A DNA stretch of 64,000 nt from Streptomyces sp. NBC_00162 (lineage in GTDB: Bacteria; Actinomycetota; Actinomycetes; Streptomycetales; Streptomycetaceae): assembly GCF_024611995.1 (NCBI RefSeq), contig NZ_CP102509.1, positions 3,348,001-3,412,000 on the forward strand, written 5' to 3'. Shown piece by piece: positions 7,594 to 16,109 of the stretch (position 1 is the stretch's first letter; each line of letters starts with the position of its first letter). Under the pieces are notes generated by a model, which saw only the letters and a program-made list of their open reading frames with translations, did no database searches and was not told the origin of the DNA. Both the position numbers and the translations under genes were made by a program.

Positions 7594-8502
7594 TTATCCC
7601 TTCACGGCGCCGGCGGTCATGCCGCCGACGGCCTTGCGCTGGAGGAAGATGAAGATCAGCAGGACCGGTACGGCGAACAGGGAAGACGCGGCCATGGTGG
7701 CGCCCCAGTCGTTGCCGAAGGCGCTCTGGAACTCGGTGAGCCAGAGCGGCAGGGTCTGCGCGGTCTTGTCCTTGTTCAGGATCAGGACCATCGCGAACTC
7801 GTTCCAGGCGGTGATGAAGCCGAAGAGAGAGGTGGACATCAGGCCGGGGGCCAGCAGGGGGAAGATCACCTTGCGGAAGGCCTGGCCGCGGGTGCAGCCG
7901 TCGATCTGGGCGGCCTCCTCCAGGGTCACCGGGACGGCGGCGATGAAGCCGCGCAGGGTCCAGATGGTGAAGGGGAGGACCATCACGAAGTAGATCGCGG
8001 TGAGCAGCGGGAGGCTGTTCAGCATCTCGCTGTCGCGGGCGATCATGTACATCGCGATGACCATGACCTCCCAGGGGGCCATCTGGGCCATCATCACGGC
8101 GAGTACGAGGCCCTTGCGGCCCTTGAACTTCATGCGGGCGATGGCGAAGCTCGCGGCGAGCGCGACGACCAGGGCCAGCAGGACGGCGCCGACGGTGACC
8201 AGGACGCTGTTGGTGACGTACGTCCAGAAGTTGGCGACCCCGGTGGCCTTGGTGAAGTTGTCCAGCGTCGGGGTGAAGACGAAGACCGGGTCCTTGGTGA
8301 GGATCTCGCTGGACGGCTTGAGCGCCGAGGAGAACATCCAGTACACGGGGAAGACGAAGACGAGGGCCAGGAGGAGCGCGCCGAGGTTCTTGGCGACGGC
8401 TCCGGGGCGGACCGGCCGGCGCGTGCGGAGCTTCTGCGCGGGCTTCGCGGACGGCGCGGGCGGGCCGGTCGGCGCGGCCTTCGGGGCGGTGGTCGTGCTC
8501 AC
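7594..8502 (-). CDS. dasC: Chitobiose ABC transporter permease DasC
   Basis: A 302-residue inner-membrane permease of the MalG type with six predicted membrane segments. The EAA loop (EEAAQIDGCTRGQAFRKVIF) that docks to the ATPase is present, and the C-terminus is AVGGMTAGAVKG. Its GTG start overlaps the dasB stop codon (GTGA), so translation is coupled. No ATP-binding gene is in the cluster; in streptomycetes the shared ATPase MsiK energises such sugar importers. With DasA and DasB it imports N,N'-diacetylchitobiose. Confidence 0.94.
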   Translation of the reverse strand: MSTTTAPKAAPTGPPAPSAKPAQKLRTRRPVRPGAVAKNLGALLLALVFVFPVYWMFSSALKPSSEILTKDPVFVFTPTLDNFTKATGVANFWTYVTNSVLVTVGAVLLALVVALAASFAIARMKFKGRKGLVLAVMMAQMAPWEVMVIAMYMIARDSEMLNSLPLLTAIYFVMVLPFTIWTLRGFIAAVPVTLEEAAQIDGCTRGQAFRKVIFPLLAPGLMSTSLFGFITAWNEFAMVLILNKDKTAQTLPLWLTEFQSAFGNDWGATMAASSLFAVPVLLIFIFLQRKAVGGMTAGAVKG

Positions 8503-9521
8503 TGCTCCTCCTCCTGCTTCAGGATCAGGCGGAAGTAGAAGGACATGACGACCACGAGGATCACGATCGTCAGGACGGAGATGGCGGCGGCGAGGCCGTA
8601 GTGGGCCTGGCTCTGGCCCTCGACGTAGGCGAAGACCGGCAGGATCTCGGAGGCGCGGTCGGGGCCGCCCTTGTTCATCGCGTAGACCTGGGTGAAGGCC
8701 TTGAAGACCCAGATCACCTCGAGGAACGTGGTGACGAGGAAGAAGGGCTTGAGGTTCGGGAAGACGATCTTCCAGAAGGTCTGCCAGCCGTTGGCGCCGT
8801 CCATCCGGGCGGCCTCGTACAGCTCGGAGCTGACGGTGGTCAGGCCGGCGTACATGTTGAGCGCGACGAAGGGGATGGAGCCCCAGACCACCAGGATCGT
8901 GACGATCACCAGGGTGGAGAGGCCGGTCTCCATCCAGTTGTGCTGCTCGTAGCCGGCGAAGCCGGCGGTGCGCATGAGCCAGTTCATGACGCCGAACTGC
9001 TCGTCGAACAGCCACTTGAAGACCTGTACGGAGGCGACGATCGGCATGGCCCAGGCCATCACCAGCGCCATCGACAGGACCAGGCGCATCTTCTTGCCGA
9101 GCTTGTTCAGCAGGATGCCGATGAGGCTGCCCAGCACCATGATCAGCACGACGTTGGCCAGGGTGAAGCCGAAGCTCCGGACGACGACGGTCCAGAAGTT
9201 CGCGTCGCCGAGCAGCTCGGTGTAGTTGCCGAACCCGGCGAAGGGGTACTTCCGCTGGATGAACTCGATCTTGTTGATGTCCTGGAAGGACAGGATCACG
9301 TTCTTGATCAGCGGATACAGCAGGAGGGTCGCGAGGCTGAGCACCGCGGGCCCGATCAGCAGGTAGGGCAACCACCCCGACGGGAGCGACTTTCTGCCCC
9401 CGCGAGGAGACGTACGGCCGCGGTCGGTTCCGCCGGCCGGCGCCTTCGGCGGCGGCACGGCGGACTTCATCGGTGCGTCCTGTGGAGCGCTGGTCGCCGC
9501 CCCCTGGGAGTGCACAGTCAT
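8499..9521 (-). CDS. dasB: Chitobiose ABC transporter permease DasB
   Basis: A 340-residue MalF-type permease. A proline/basic N-terminal tail (about 60 residues) precedes six membrane segments, and the EAA loop is YEAARMDGANGWQTFWKIVF. The ATG at 9521 follows GAGGAAACG; an upstream in-frame start (9617) would run through the strong dasA-dasB hairpin and is rejected. It is the partner of DasC in the DasABC importer. Confidence 0.94.
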   Translation of the reverse strand: MTVHSQGAATSAPQDAPMKSAVPPPKAPAGGTDRGRTSPRGGRKSLPSGWLPYLLIGPAVLSLATLLLYPLIKNVILSFQDINKIEFIQRKYPFAGFGNYTELLGDANFWTVVVRSFGFTLANVVLIMVLGSLIGILLNKLGKKMRLVLSMALVMAWAMPIVASVQVFKWLFDEQFGVMNWLMRTAGFAGYEQHNWMETGLSTLVIVTILVVWGSIPFVALNMYAGLTTVSSELYEAARMDGANGWQTFWKIVFPNLKPFFLVTTFLEVIWVFKAFTQVYAMNKGGPDRASEILPVFAYVEGQSQAHYGLAAAISVLTIVILVVVMSFYFRLILKQEEEQ

Positions 9522-9565
9522 GGTCTTCGTTTCCTCGCGGTTGACTGTGGAGTCACATGCGCGAC

Positions 9566-9605
9566 CGGGGGCGCGGCAGGCGCTGCGGGCGCCTGCCGCA
9601 CCCCC
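9566..9605 (-). terminator. Strong hairpin between dasA and dasB
   Basis: GCGGCAGGCGC (9573-9583) pairs perfectly with GCGCCTGCCGC (9589-9599) around a 5-nt loop, and GGGGG/CCCCC extends the stem after one mismatch. It sits in the 147-bp dasA-dasB gap. It probably stops most transcripts after dasA or protects dasA mRNA, giving more binding protein than permease, a common arrangement in sugar ABC operons. Confidence 0.75.
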
Positions 9606-9668
9606 CGGTGCGTTCACACTGCTGGGTAGTGCGGGTACTGCGGGTGCAGCCGGTACTGCGGGGTGGGA

Positions 9669-10949
9669 CTACTTGTTGATGCGGTTCGCGATTTCCTTGT
9701 CCGCGTCCGCGCCCGCCTTGGCGGCGTCCTCACCCTTCAGGACCTTGGTCATGAACTCCTTGATGGGGTTCGGCTCGGTCTCGACGTTCGCCCAGCCCGG
9801 GGTGACCGGGGTGATCTTGCCGTTGACGCCGCCCTTGCCCATGGCCTCCGCGAAGGAGCCCGCGGCGGGGGTGAAGTTGGCGCCGGCCTGGTTCGGGAGC
9901 AGCGCGCCCTTGGTCTCGGCGGCGTACTTGGTCATCTGGTCCTTGCCTGCGGCGAGGGCCAGCCACTCCTTGGCGAGCTCCTTGTTCTTGGAGCGCTCGG
10001 CCACCGCGAGGTTCGAGCCGCCGAGGAAGACGGTGCTGGTCTTGTCAGCGGTCTTGCCCGGGATCGGGAAGTAGCCGAAGTCGGCTTCCTTGCCCGCTTC
10101 CTTCAGGGCCTTCTCGGCACCGCCGGCCTCCCAGCCGAGACCGATCCAGGAGGAGACGCCGCCCTTGGGGACGATGTCGGTGGACTGCTGCGGGTTGGCC
10201 TCGTCCTTGTCCTTGGGGGCGGTGGAGAAGGCCTGGAGCTTCTTGTAGAACTCCATCGCGGAGGCGGCCTGCGGGGTGCCCAGTGCACCCTTCCACTTGT
10301 CGCCGTCCTTGACGGCGAGGTCGCCGCCCTCGTCCCAGATCAGGCCGGCGAGGACGTACCAGCTCTGGCCGGGCAGGTAGATCGGCTGCGAGGCCGGGTC
10401 GGCCGCCTTCAGCTTCTCCAGACCGGCGATCCACTCGTCGCGGGTCTTCGGCGGGGTGACGCCGGCCTTCTCGAAGGCCTTCTTGTCGTAGATGACCACG
10501 CGGTTGGCGGCGTACCACGGGGCGGAGTAGAGCTTGCCGTCGACCTCGGCCGAGGTGAGCATGCTCTTCTGCCAGGCGTCGGCGCCGAGCTTGGCCTTGT
10601 CCTTCGTCAGGTCGGCGAGGCCGCCGGTGACCGCGTAGCCGGCGGTCTGGGTGTTGCCGAGCTCAAGGACGTCCGGAGGGGTGTTCTCGGAGAGGGCCGT
10701 GGTGACCTTCTCCTGGATGCCGGTCCACTTCTGCTCCTCGACCTTCACCGTGACACCGGGGTGCTTGGCCGAGAACTCCTTGTTGACCTCGTCGATCCAG
10801 GCCTTCGGCGCGGAGCCGTCCATCACCCAGACGGTGATCTCCTTGGGGCCCGCGTCGGCCTTGGCCTTGTCGTCGCCGCTGTTGCCGCACGCCGCGACTC
10901 CGGCCATCATGCCCGCAACACTGACCGCCACGATGAGCTTGCGCTTCAC
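9669..10949 (-). CDS. dasA: Chitobiose-binding lipoprotein DasA
   Basis: A 426-residue extracellular solute-binding protein (family 1). The signal sequence (VKRKLIVAVSVAGMMAGVAAC) ends in lipobox VAAC, with lipidated Cys21, followed by a short Gly/Ser/Asp linker and the mature domain (GPKEITVWVMDGSAPKAWID). Downstream features such as PWYAANRVVIYDKKAFEKAG and GYFPIPGK are typical of sugar-binding members. It captures N,N'-diacetylchitobiose at the outer membrane face and delivers it to DasBC. The GTG at 10949 has GAGGAGGG in front; the longer frame to 11003 is unlikely. Two DasR sites lie upstream. Confidence 0.95.
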   Translation of the reverse strand: MKRKLIVAVSVAGMMAGVAACGNSGDDKAKADAGPKEITVWVMDGSAPKAWIDEVNKEFSAKHPGVTVKVEEQKWTGIQEKVTTALSENTPPDVLELGNTQTAGYAVTGGLADLTKDKAKLGADAWQKSMLTSAEVDGKLYSAPWYAANRVVIYDKKAFEKAGVTPPKTRDEWIAGLEKLKAADPASQPIYLPGQSWYVLAGLIWDEGGDLAVKDGDKWKGALGTPQAASAMEFYKKLQAFSTAPKDKDEANPQQSTDIVPKGGVSSWIGLGWEAGGAEKALKEAGKEADFGYFPIPGKTADKTSTVFLGGSNLAVAERSKNKELAKEWLALAAGKDQMTKYAAETKGALLPNQAGANFTPAAGSFAEAMGKGGVNGKITPVTPGWANVETEPNPIKEFMTKVLKGEDAAKAGADADKEIANRINK

Positions 10950-11040
10950 GCCACCCTCCTCAGGGATGCCTGCCTGCACTTCCCTTGCCCGCCGCGGTGA
11001 CATACGCGAAGTACTGCCGTGGGGCCGGGATCTGATCCAT

Positions 11041-11056
11041 ATTGGTTTAGACCAGT
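11041..11056. promoter_or_regulatory. DasR-responsive element 1 (dasA-dasR gap)
   Basis: ATTGGTTTAGACCAGT matches the TGGTCTAGACCA core with one mismatch. It is 92 bp upstream of dasA and is shared with divergent dasR. Confidence 0.85.
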
Positions 11057-11064
11057 AGCTGGAG

Positions 11065-11080
11065 CTTGGCCTAGACCTTT
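11065..11080. promoter_or_regulatory. DasR-responsive element 2 (dasA-dasR gap)
   Basis: CTTGGCCTAGACCTTT is a weaker DasR site (two core mismatches) starting 24 bp after element 1. A pair of sites in this gap is also known for S. coelicolor dasA. Confidence 0.7.
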
Positions 11081-11105
11081 AGGGGTGTCAAGGGTCTAAT
11101 GAGCG

Positions 11106-11134
11106 GGTGCTCGGTCCGTTATCGGACCGACACC
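11106..11134. repeat. Palindrome in the dasR leader
   Basis: TCGGTCCG (11111-11118), loop TTAT, CGGACCGA (11123-11130): a perfect 8-bp stem, extended by GGTG/CACC with one bulged base. It lies between the DasR sites and the dasR start and does not match the DasR consensus. It could be an operator for another regulator or an mRNA hairpin. Confidence 0.6.
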
Positions 11135-11178
11135 TGGGGAGAGAGAAGGCCTGTCCCCCCGCACGTGTCACGATGTGA

Positions 11179-12003
<825 letters not shown>

Positions 12004-12008
12004 CGGCG

Positions 12009-12063
12009 GAGGTCCGACTGAGGTCCGTCTGAGATCTGCCCGGGGTCCGCCTGGGGTCCGTCC
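12009..12063. repeat. Five tandem 11-bp repeats after dasR
   Basis: Units are GAGGTCCGACT, GAGGTCCGTCT, GAGATCTGCCC, GGGGTCCGCCT and GGGGTCCGTCC, in perfect 11-bp register from 6 bp after the dasR stop. The following bases contain ACGGAATA/CCGGAATA/CGG (12080-12097). All lie in the 171-bp gap upstream of cstA. One helical turn per unit would place the repeats on one DNA face. Confidence 0.8.
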
Positions 12064-12174
12064 CTATATACCGGCAAACGGAATACCGGAATACGGACGG
12101 GGTCTTACGTTCACCGGGCAATCCCCCGTAGATTCCCTGCGCTTACGCAGATGATCGACGAGGGGACGAGGGTC

Positions 12175-14409
12175 ATGCCTGAACCGGAAGCAACTGGGAC
12201 ACAACAGGCTGCATCACAAAAGGACGTGGCGAGTCCGGGCACCACGCCCGGCTCGCCTTCTCCGAAGTCCATCGCCGCATGGGTGCTCGTCGGACTCGTC
12301 GGGGCCATCGGCTGGGGCGTTCTGGCCCTTTCGCGCGGCGAGGAGATCTCCGCCGCCTGGCTGCTCGCCGCCGCGCTCGGCTCTTATGCGATCGGCTACC
12401 GCTTCTACGCGCGGTTCATCGCCCACCGCGTACTGAAGGTGGACAAGACGCGGGCCACCCCCGCCGAACGCCTTGACAACGGTGTCGACTTCCATCCCAC
12501 CGATCGGCGGGTACTTTTCGGCCACCACTTCGCCGCCGTCGCCGGCGCCGGACCGCTCGTCGGACCGGTGCTCGCCTCTCAGATGGGCTACCTGCCCGGC
12601 ACGATCTGGATCGTCGTGGGCGTGATCTTCGCGGGCGCCGTACAGGACATGGTCACGCTGTTCTTCTCCACCCGGCGCAACGGCCGCTCGCTCGGCCAGA
12701 TGGCCCGGGACGAGATGGGCCCCGTCGGCGGAGCGGCCGCCCTGGTCGCCGTGTTCTCCATCATGATCATCCTCCTGGCAGTGCTCGCGCTCGTCATCGT
12801 GAACGCGCTGGCGCACTCCCCCTGGGGTGTCTTCTCCATCGGCATGACCATCCCGATCGCCCTCTTCATGGGCTTCTACCTCCGCGTACTGCGGCCGGGC
12901 CGGGTCACCGAGGTCTCCGCCATCGGCGTGGCGCTGCTGCTGCTCGCCATCATCGCGGGCGGCTGGGTCGCCGAGTCCTCCTTCGCGGACACCTTCACCC
13001 TGGAGAAGGAGACGCTGGTCATCTGGATGATCGCGTACGGCTTCGTCGCCTCGGTGCTGCCGGTGTGGATGCTGCTCGCGCCCCGCGACTACCTCTCGAC
13101 CTTCATGAAGGTCGGCACCATCGCACTGCTCGCCGTGGGCGTGGTCATCGCGATGCCGACCCTGAAGATGCCCGCGGTCACGGACTTCGCCGCGCGGGGC
13201 GACGGCCCGGTCTTCGCCGGGTCGATGTTCCCGTTCGTCTTCATCACCATCGCGTGCGGCGCCCTGTCCGGCTTCCACTCGCTGGTCGCCTCCGGCACCA
13301 CCCCGAAGATGATCCAGAAGGAGACCCAGGTCCGGGTCATCGGCTACGGAGCCATGCTGACCGAGTCCTTCGTCGCCGTCATGGCGGTGATAGCGGCCTG
13401 CATCATCGAGCCGGGCCTGTTCTTCGCGGTGAACTCCCCCGGCGGCGTCGTCGGCACCACGGTCCAGTCCGCGTCGGAGGCCGTGACCAACTTCGGCTTC
13501 GCCATCTCCCCCGAGGCGCTGGCGCAGGCCGCGAAGGACGTGGAGGAGGCCAGCCTGCTGTCCCGTACGGGCGGCGCGCCGACCTTCGCACTCGGAATGT
13601 CGGAGATCTTCTCGTCCGTCATCGGCGGCGCCGGCATGAAGGCCTTCTGGTACCACTTCGCCATCATGTTCGAGGCGCTGTTCATCCTGACGACGGTCGA
13701 CGCGGGCACCCGCGTCGGACGGTTCATGCTCCAGGACACCCTCGGCAACGTGCACAAGTCCTTCAAGGACGTCAGCTGGAAGCCGGGCGTCTGGCTGGCG
13801 AGCGCCGTCGTCGTCGGCGGCTGGGGCTACTTCCTGTGGGTCGGCATCAAGGACCCGCTGGGCGGCATCAACCAGCTCTTCCCGCTGTTCGGCATCGCGA
13901 ACCAGCTGCTCGCCGCGGTCGCCCTGGCCGTCTGCACCACGCTGCTGATCAAGTCCGGCCGGCTCAAGTGGGCCTGGGTGACGGGCGTTCCGCTGGTGTG
14001 GGACGTGGCCGTCACGCTCACCGCGAGCTACCAGAAGATCTTCTCGGAGGACGTGAAGGTCGGCTTCTTCGCGCAGCGCGACAAGTACCAGGGCGGCATC
14101 GACGCGGGCAAGGTCCTGCCTCCCGCCAAGAACATGGACGAGATGCACACCGTGGTCACCAACGCCACGGTCGACGGCGTGCTGTCGGCGCTGTTCGCGA
14201 TCCTGATCATCATCGTGCTGGCGGACGCGGCCCGGACCTGCCTCAAGGCCATCCGGAGCCCGGAGTCGGTGCGGCTCTCCGAGGTCCCGTGGACGGAGTC
14301 GAAGATCGTCGCTCCGGCGGGGCTGATCCCGACCGCCGAGGAGAAGGCCGAGCTCGCCGCGGCGGGCCTGGACTCGGGCGGCGGGCACGTCAGGGAGCCG
14401 GTGGCCTGA
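12175..14409 (+). CDS. cstA: Carbon starvation protein A family transporter
   Basis: A 744-residue polytopic membrane protein (about 16-18 segments) of the CstA/BtsT family, which in enterobacteria import pyruvate or peptides. Motifs include LFGHHFAAVAGAGPLVGPVLA near residues 115-135, AVQDMVTLFFSTRRNGRS, SGFHSLVASGTTPKMI and LFGIANQLLAA, all conserved in the family. ATG 12175 follows GAGGGGACGAGGG; a second ATG 24 bp upstream (12151) lacks a good site. The downstream ybdD-like gene overlaps by one base, the standard cstA-ybdD pair. Control may involve the tandem repeats upstream. Confidence 0.93.
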   Translation: MPEPEATGTQQAASQKDVASPGTTPGSPSPKSIAAWVLVGLVGAIGWGVLALSRGEEISAAWLLAAALGSYAIGYRFYARFIAHRVLKVDKTRATPAERLDNGVDFHPTDRRVLFGHHFAAVAGAGPLVGPVLASQMGYLPGTIWIVVGVIFAGAVQDMVTLFFSTRRNGRSLGQMARDEMGPVGGAAALVAVFSIMIILLAVLALVIVNALAHSPWGVFSIGMTIPIALFMGFYLRVLRPGRVTEVSAIGVALLLLAIIAGGWVAESSFADTFTLEKETLVIWMIAYGFVASVLPVWMLLAPRDYLSTFMKVGTIALLAVGVVIAMPTLKMPAVTDFAARGDGPVFAGSMFPFVFITIACGALSGFHSLVASGTTPKMIQKETQVRVIGYGAMLTESFVAVMAVIAACIIEPGLFFAVNSPGGVVGTTVQSASEAVTNFGFAISPEALAQAAKDVEEASLLSRTGGAPTFALGMSEIFSSVIGGAGMKAFWYHFAIMFEALFILTTVDAGTRVGRFMLQDTLGNVHKSFKDVSWKPGVWLASAVVVGGWGYFLWVGIKDPLGGINQLFPLFGIANQLLAAVALAVCTTLLIKSGRLKWAWVTGVPLVWDVAVTLTASYQKIFSEDVKVGFFAQRDKYQGGIDAGKVLPPAKNMDEMHTVVTNATVDGVLSALFAILIIIVLADAARTCLKAIRSPESVRLSEVPWTESKIVAPAGLIPTAEEKAELAAAGLDSGGGHVREPVA

Positions 14410-14603
14410 TGAGCGTGCGCAGCGCGATGGCGAGGGCGCGGTTCTTCGTAAGGGAGTTCTCGGGCGAGGCGGCCTACGACCGGTACGTCGCCCACGCCCG
14501 CTCCCACGACCCGGACGCGAAGGTCCCGACCCGCCGAGAGTTCGAACGCGCCCGCACGGACGCCCGCGAGGCGGACCCCCGCGAGGGCTTCGGCTGCTGC
14601 TGA
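14409..14603 (+). CDS. YbdD/YjiX family small protein
   Basis: A 64-residue protein starting inside the cstA stop codon (TGATG). The pattern FFVREFSGEAAYDRYVAHAR, then PTRREFERAR and a C-terminal GFGCC, is that of YbdD/YjiX proteins, always found behind cstA/yjiY genes and needed with them for pyruvate uptake in E. coli. The twin cysteines at the end are conserved. Translation is coupled to cstA. Confidence 0.92.
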   Translation: MSVRSAMARARFFVREFSGEAAYDRYVAHARSHDPDAKVPTRREFERARTDAREADPREGFGCC

Positions 14604-14615
14604 GCCGACAGACGC

Positions 14616-14650
14616 CGAAGGCCCCGCCGCATCCCGCGGCGGGGCCTTCG
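14616..14650. terminator. Terminator between cstA-ybdD and the Uma2-family gene
   Basis: CGAAGGCCCCGCCGC (14616-14630) pairs with GCGGCGGGGCCTTCG (14636-14650), a perfect 15-bp stem with a 5-nt loop between convergent genes. Confidence 0.85.
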
Positions 14651-14656
14651 GGTCGT

Positions 14657-15241
14657 TCAGCGGACCCAGTCCTTGAGGACTTCGGTCTGGAGGGTGATGC
14701 CTACGGGGTCGGGAAGCTTGATTTCCTTGCCGAAGGGAACGGTGCGCACAGTCTCGTAGCTTTCGCCATCCGGGTCGCTGTGGACGACAACCTGACACTT
14801 GAGCCGGTCGATGAGCAGGTACACGGGGATACCGGTCTGCGCATAAGCGCGCGGCTTCTCGATCCGGTCGCGCCGCTCGGTGTCGGAGTCCCACGAGGTC
14901 ACCTCGACGGCCATCAGGATCGGGCTCGGATCCACCCAGTCGCCCTGCCCTACGAACGCGTCCTCGTGCGCCAGAACCCCGTCCGGAATGGCGCGGCCCT
15001 CCCGGTACTGTTCCGCCTTGATCCCCTGCCCCGGGTGCAGCCAGAACTCCGGGTGGTGCTGCATGCAGATCCGCGTCAGCCACAGAATGATCCGCCCGTG
15101 GTCCCCGTCTGGCATGGCCTTGCTCCTCAGCACCCCACCGATGAATTCCAGTCGCAGCCCCTCCGCCTCGCGAGCCGCTATGCGGGCCAGGTGCTCGAAC
15201 TCTTCGATCGTCATGTGGGGACGTTCAGTCATCACGGTCAT
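14657..15241 (-). CDS. Uma2/DUF820 family putative endonuclease-fold protein
   Basis: A 194-residue protein with the PD-(D/E)xK-like pattern of DUF820: RLEFIGGVLRSKAMPDGDHG, then AIPDGVLAHEDAFVG, then ILMAVEVTSWDSDTERRDRI and YLLIDRLKCQVVVH. The acidic residues and Glu in AVEVTS are the usual catalytic-site positions. Such proteins are abundant in cyanobacteria and streptomycetes and their biological role is unknown. ATG 15241 has GAAGGTGAG upstream; ATG 15232 is also possible. It stands alone. Confidence 0.85.
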   Translation of the reverse strand: MTVMTERPHMTIEEFEHLARIAAREAEGLRLEFIGGVLRSKAMPDGDHGRIILWLTRICMQHHPEFWLHPGQGIKAEQYREGRAIPDGVLAHEDAFVGQGDWVDPSPILMAVEVTSWDSDTERRDRIEKPRAYAQTGIPVYLLIDRLKCQVVVHSDPDGESYETVRTVPFGKEIKLPDPVGITLQTEVLKDWVR

Positions 15242-15319
15242 GCCTCACTCACCTTCCACGACGGTGCTCTCTCCGACGATAGCGCCGACCACCGACACCC
15301 GTCCGGCACACTCGACCGC

Positions 15320-15814
15320 ATGGACATCGCTATCAGGGCGGCACTACCCGCCGAATACGAGCAGCTCGGCGAGATCACCGCGCAGGCCTACCTGGGTGAC
15401 GGGCTCCTGGGCTCCGGCGAGGCGTTCTACGCGGCCGTACTGCGCGATGTCGCCGGCCGGGCCGCCGACGGGGAAGTGCTCGTGGCCGTCGACGAGGGCG
15501 CCGTACTCGGCGGGGTGACCTTCGCCCCGCCCGGGAGCCCGCTGGCCGACATCGCCGGGCCCGGCGAGGCGGAGTTCCGGATGCTGGCCGTCTCCCGAGA
15601 GGCGCGCGGACGCGGCGCGGGCGAGGCCCTGGTGCGCGCTTGCGTGGCCCGCGCGCGGGAACTGGCGGGGGTCACGCACCTGGTGCTCTCCACCCAGCGC
15701 GGCATGACTGGGGCCCAGCGGATATACGAGCGACTCGGTTTCATCCGTACGCCGGAGCGGGACTGGGCGCCCGTTCCCGGGCTCACCTTGCTCACGTACC
15801 GTCTGGAGCTGTAG
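15320..15814 (+). CDS. GNAT-family N-acetyltransferase
   Basis: A 164-residue GNAT protein. The acetyl-CoA-binding motif A is visible as [20 protein letters not shown] (Q/RxxGxG/A as RGRGAG), and the C-terminal motif B as GAQRIYERLGFIRTP. The substrate is unknown. ATG 15320 gives family length; there is no clear ribosome binding site. It precedes the ribonucleotide reductase promoter and is probably unrelated to it. Confidence 0.88.
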   Translation: MDIAIRAALPAEYEQLGEITAQAYLGDGLLGSGEAFYAAVLRDVAGRAADGEVLVAVDEGAVLGGVTFAPPGSPLADIAGPGEAEFRMLAVSREARGRGAGEALVRACVARARELAGVTHLVLSTQRGMTGAQRIYERLGFIRTPERDWAPVPGLTLLTYRLEL

Positions 15815-15827
15815 CCACGCCGACACA

Positions 15828-15865
15828 ACATGTGGGGGGTCGCGCATAGGCGGCCCCCCACATGT
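15828..15865. promoter_or_regulatory. Paired NrdR-box-like repeats / 12-bp inverted repeat
   Basis: ACATGTGGGGGG (15828-15839) and CCCCCCACATGT (15854-15865) form a perfect inverted repeat. The two ACATGT cores are centred 32 bp apart (three helical turns), and the left one reads ACACAACATGTGGG, like an NrdR box. Tandem NrdR boxes at about this spacing are known in front of nrd operons. The repeat could instead, or also, be the terminator of the acetyltransferase gene. Confidence 0.55.
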
Positions 15866-15875
15866 ATGCTCAGGG

Positions 15876-15958
15876 CTGCTGTCGCCGCAGGGGAATCCGG
15901 TGTGAATCCGGAACTGTCCCGCAACGGTATGAAAAGTCCGAGGACCTGCCGACAGCGC
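15876..15958 (+). ncRNA. Cobalamin riboswitch of the nrdAB operon
   Basis: The core reads GGGAATCCGGTGTGAATCCG, then CCCGCAAC, and ends in the B12 box AGTCCGAGGACCTGCC (15935-15950). GCTGTCG (15878-15884) and CGACAGC (15950-15956) form the closing P1 stem. It is a compact version without the large peripheral arm. It lies about 150 nt upstream of nrdA. In S. coelicolor a B12 riboswitch shuts down nrdABS when coenzyme B12 is available, so that the B12-dependent class II enzyme is used. Downstream CCCGG/CCGGG repeats (about 15960-16010) may form the expression platform. Confidence 0.93.
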
Positions 15959-16109
15959 GCCCGGGTCGACCGAACCGGGTGCCGACACGTCCGGGCCTCG
16001 CGGTTGGGCCGGTGGACGCCATGCGGTGTACGCGTTCCTGCGCGCCCGCATGCGCCCGCTCGCGCCCCGCCCCGCCGATGACCGGGCCGAGCGAGGGAGA
16101 GCTCCCGCC

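Noticed and set aside
6149..7993. Long plus-strand frames antisense to dasD and dasC
   Set aside because: Arg/Gly/His-rich products typical of GC-rich antisense shadow frames, with no motif.
13065..14603. 512-residue plus-strand frame ending at the ybdD stop
   Set aside because: Mostly a shadow of cstA; only the last 64 codons (from ATG 14409) are a real gene.
15828..15865. Plain terminator of the acetyltransferase gene
   Set aside because: Possible, but the 32-bp spacing of ACATGT cores and place before the riboswitch favour a regulatory reading; listed as NrdR-box-like with modest confidence.
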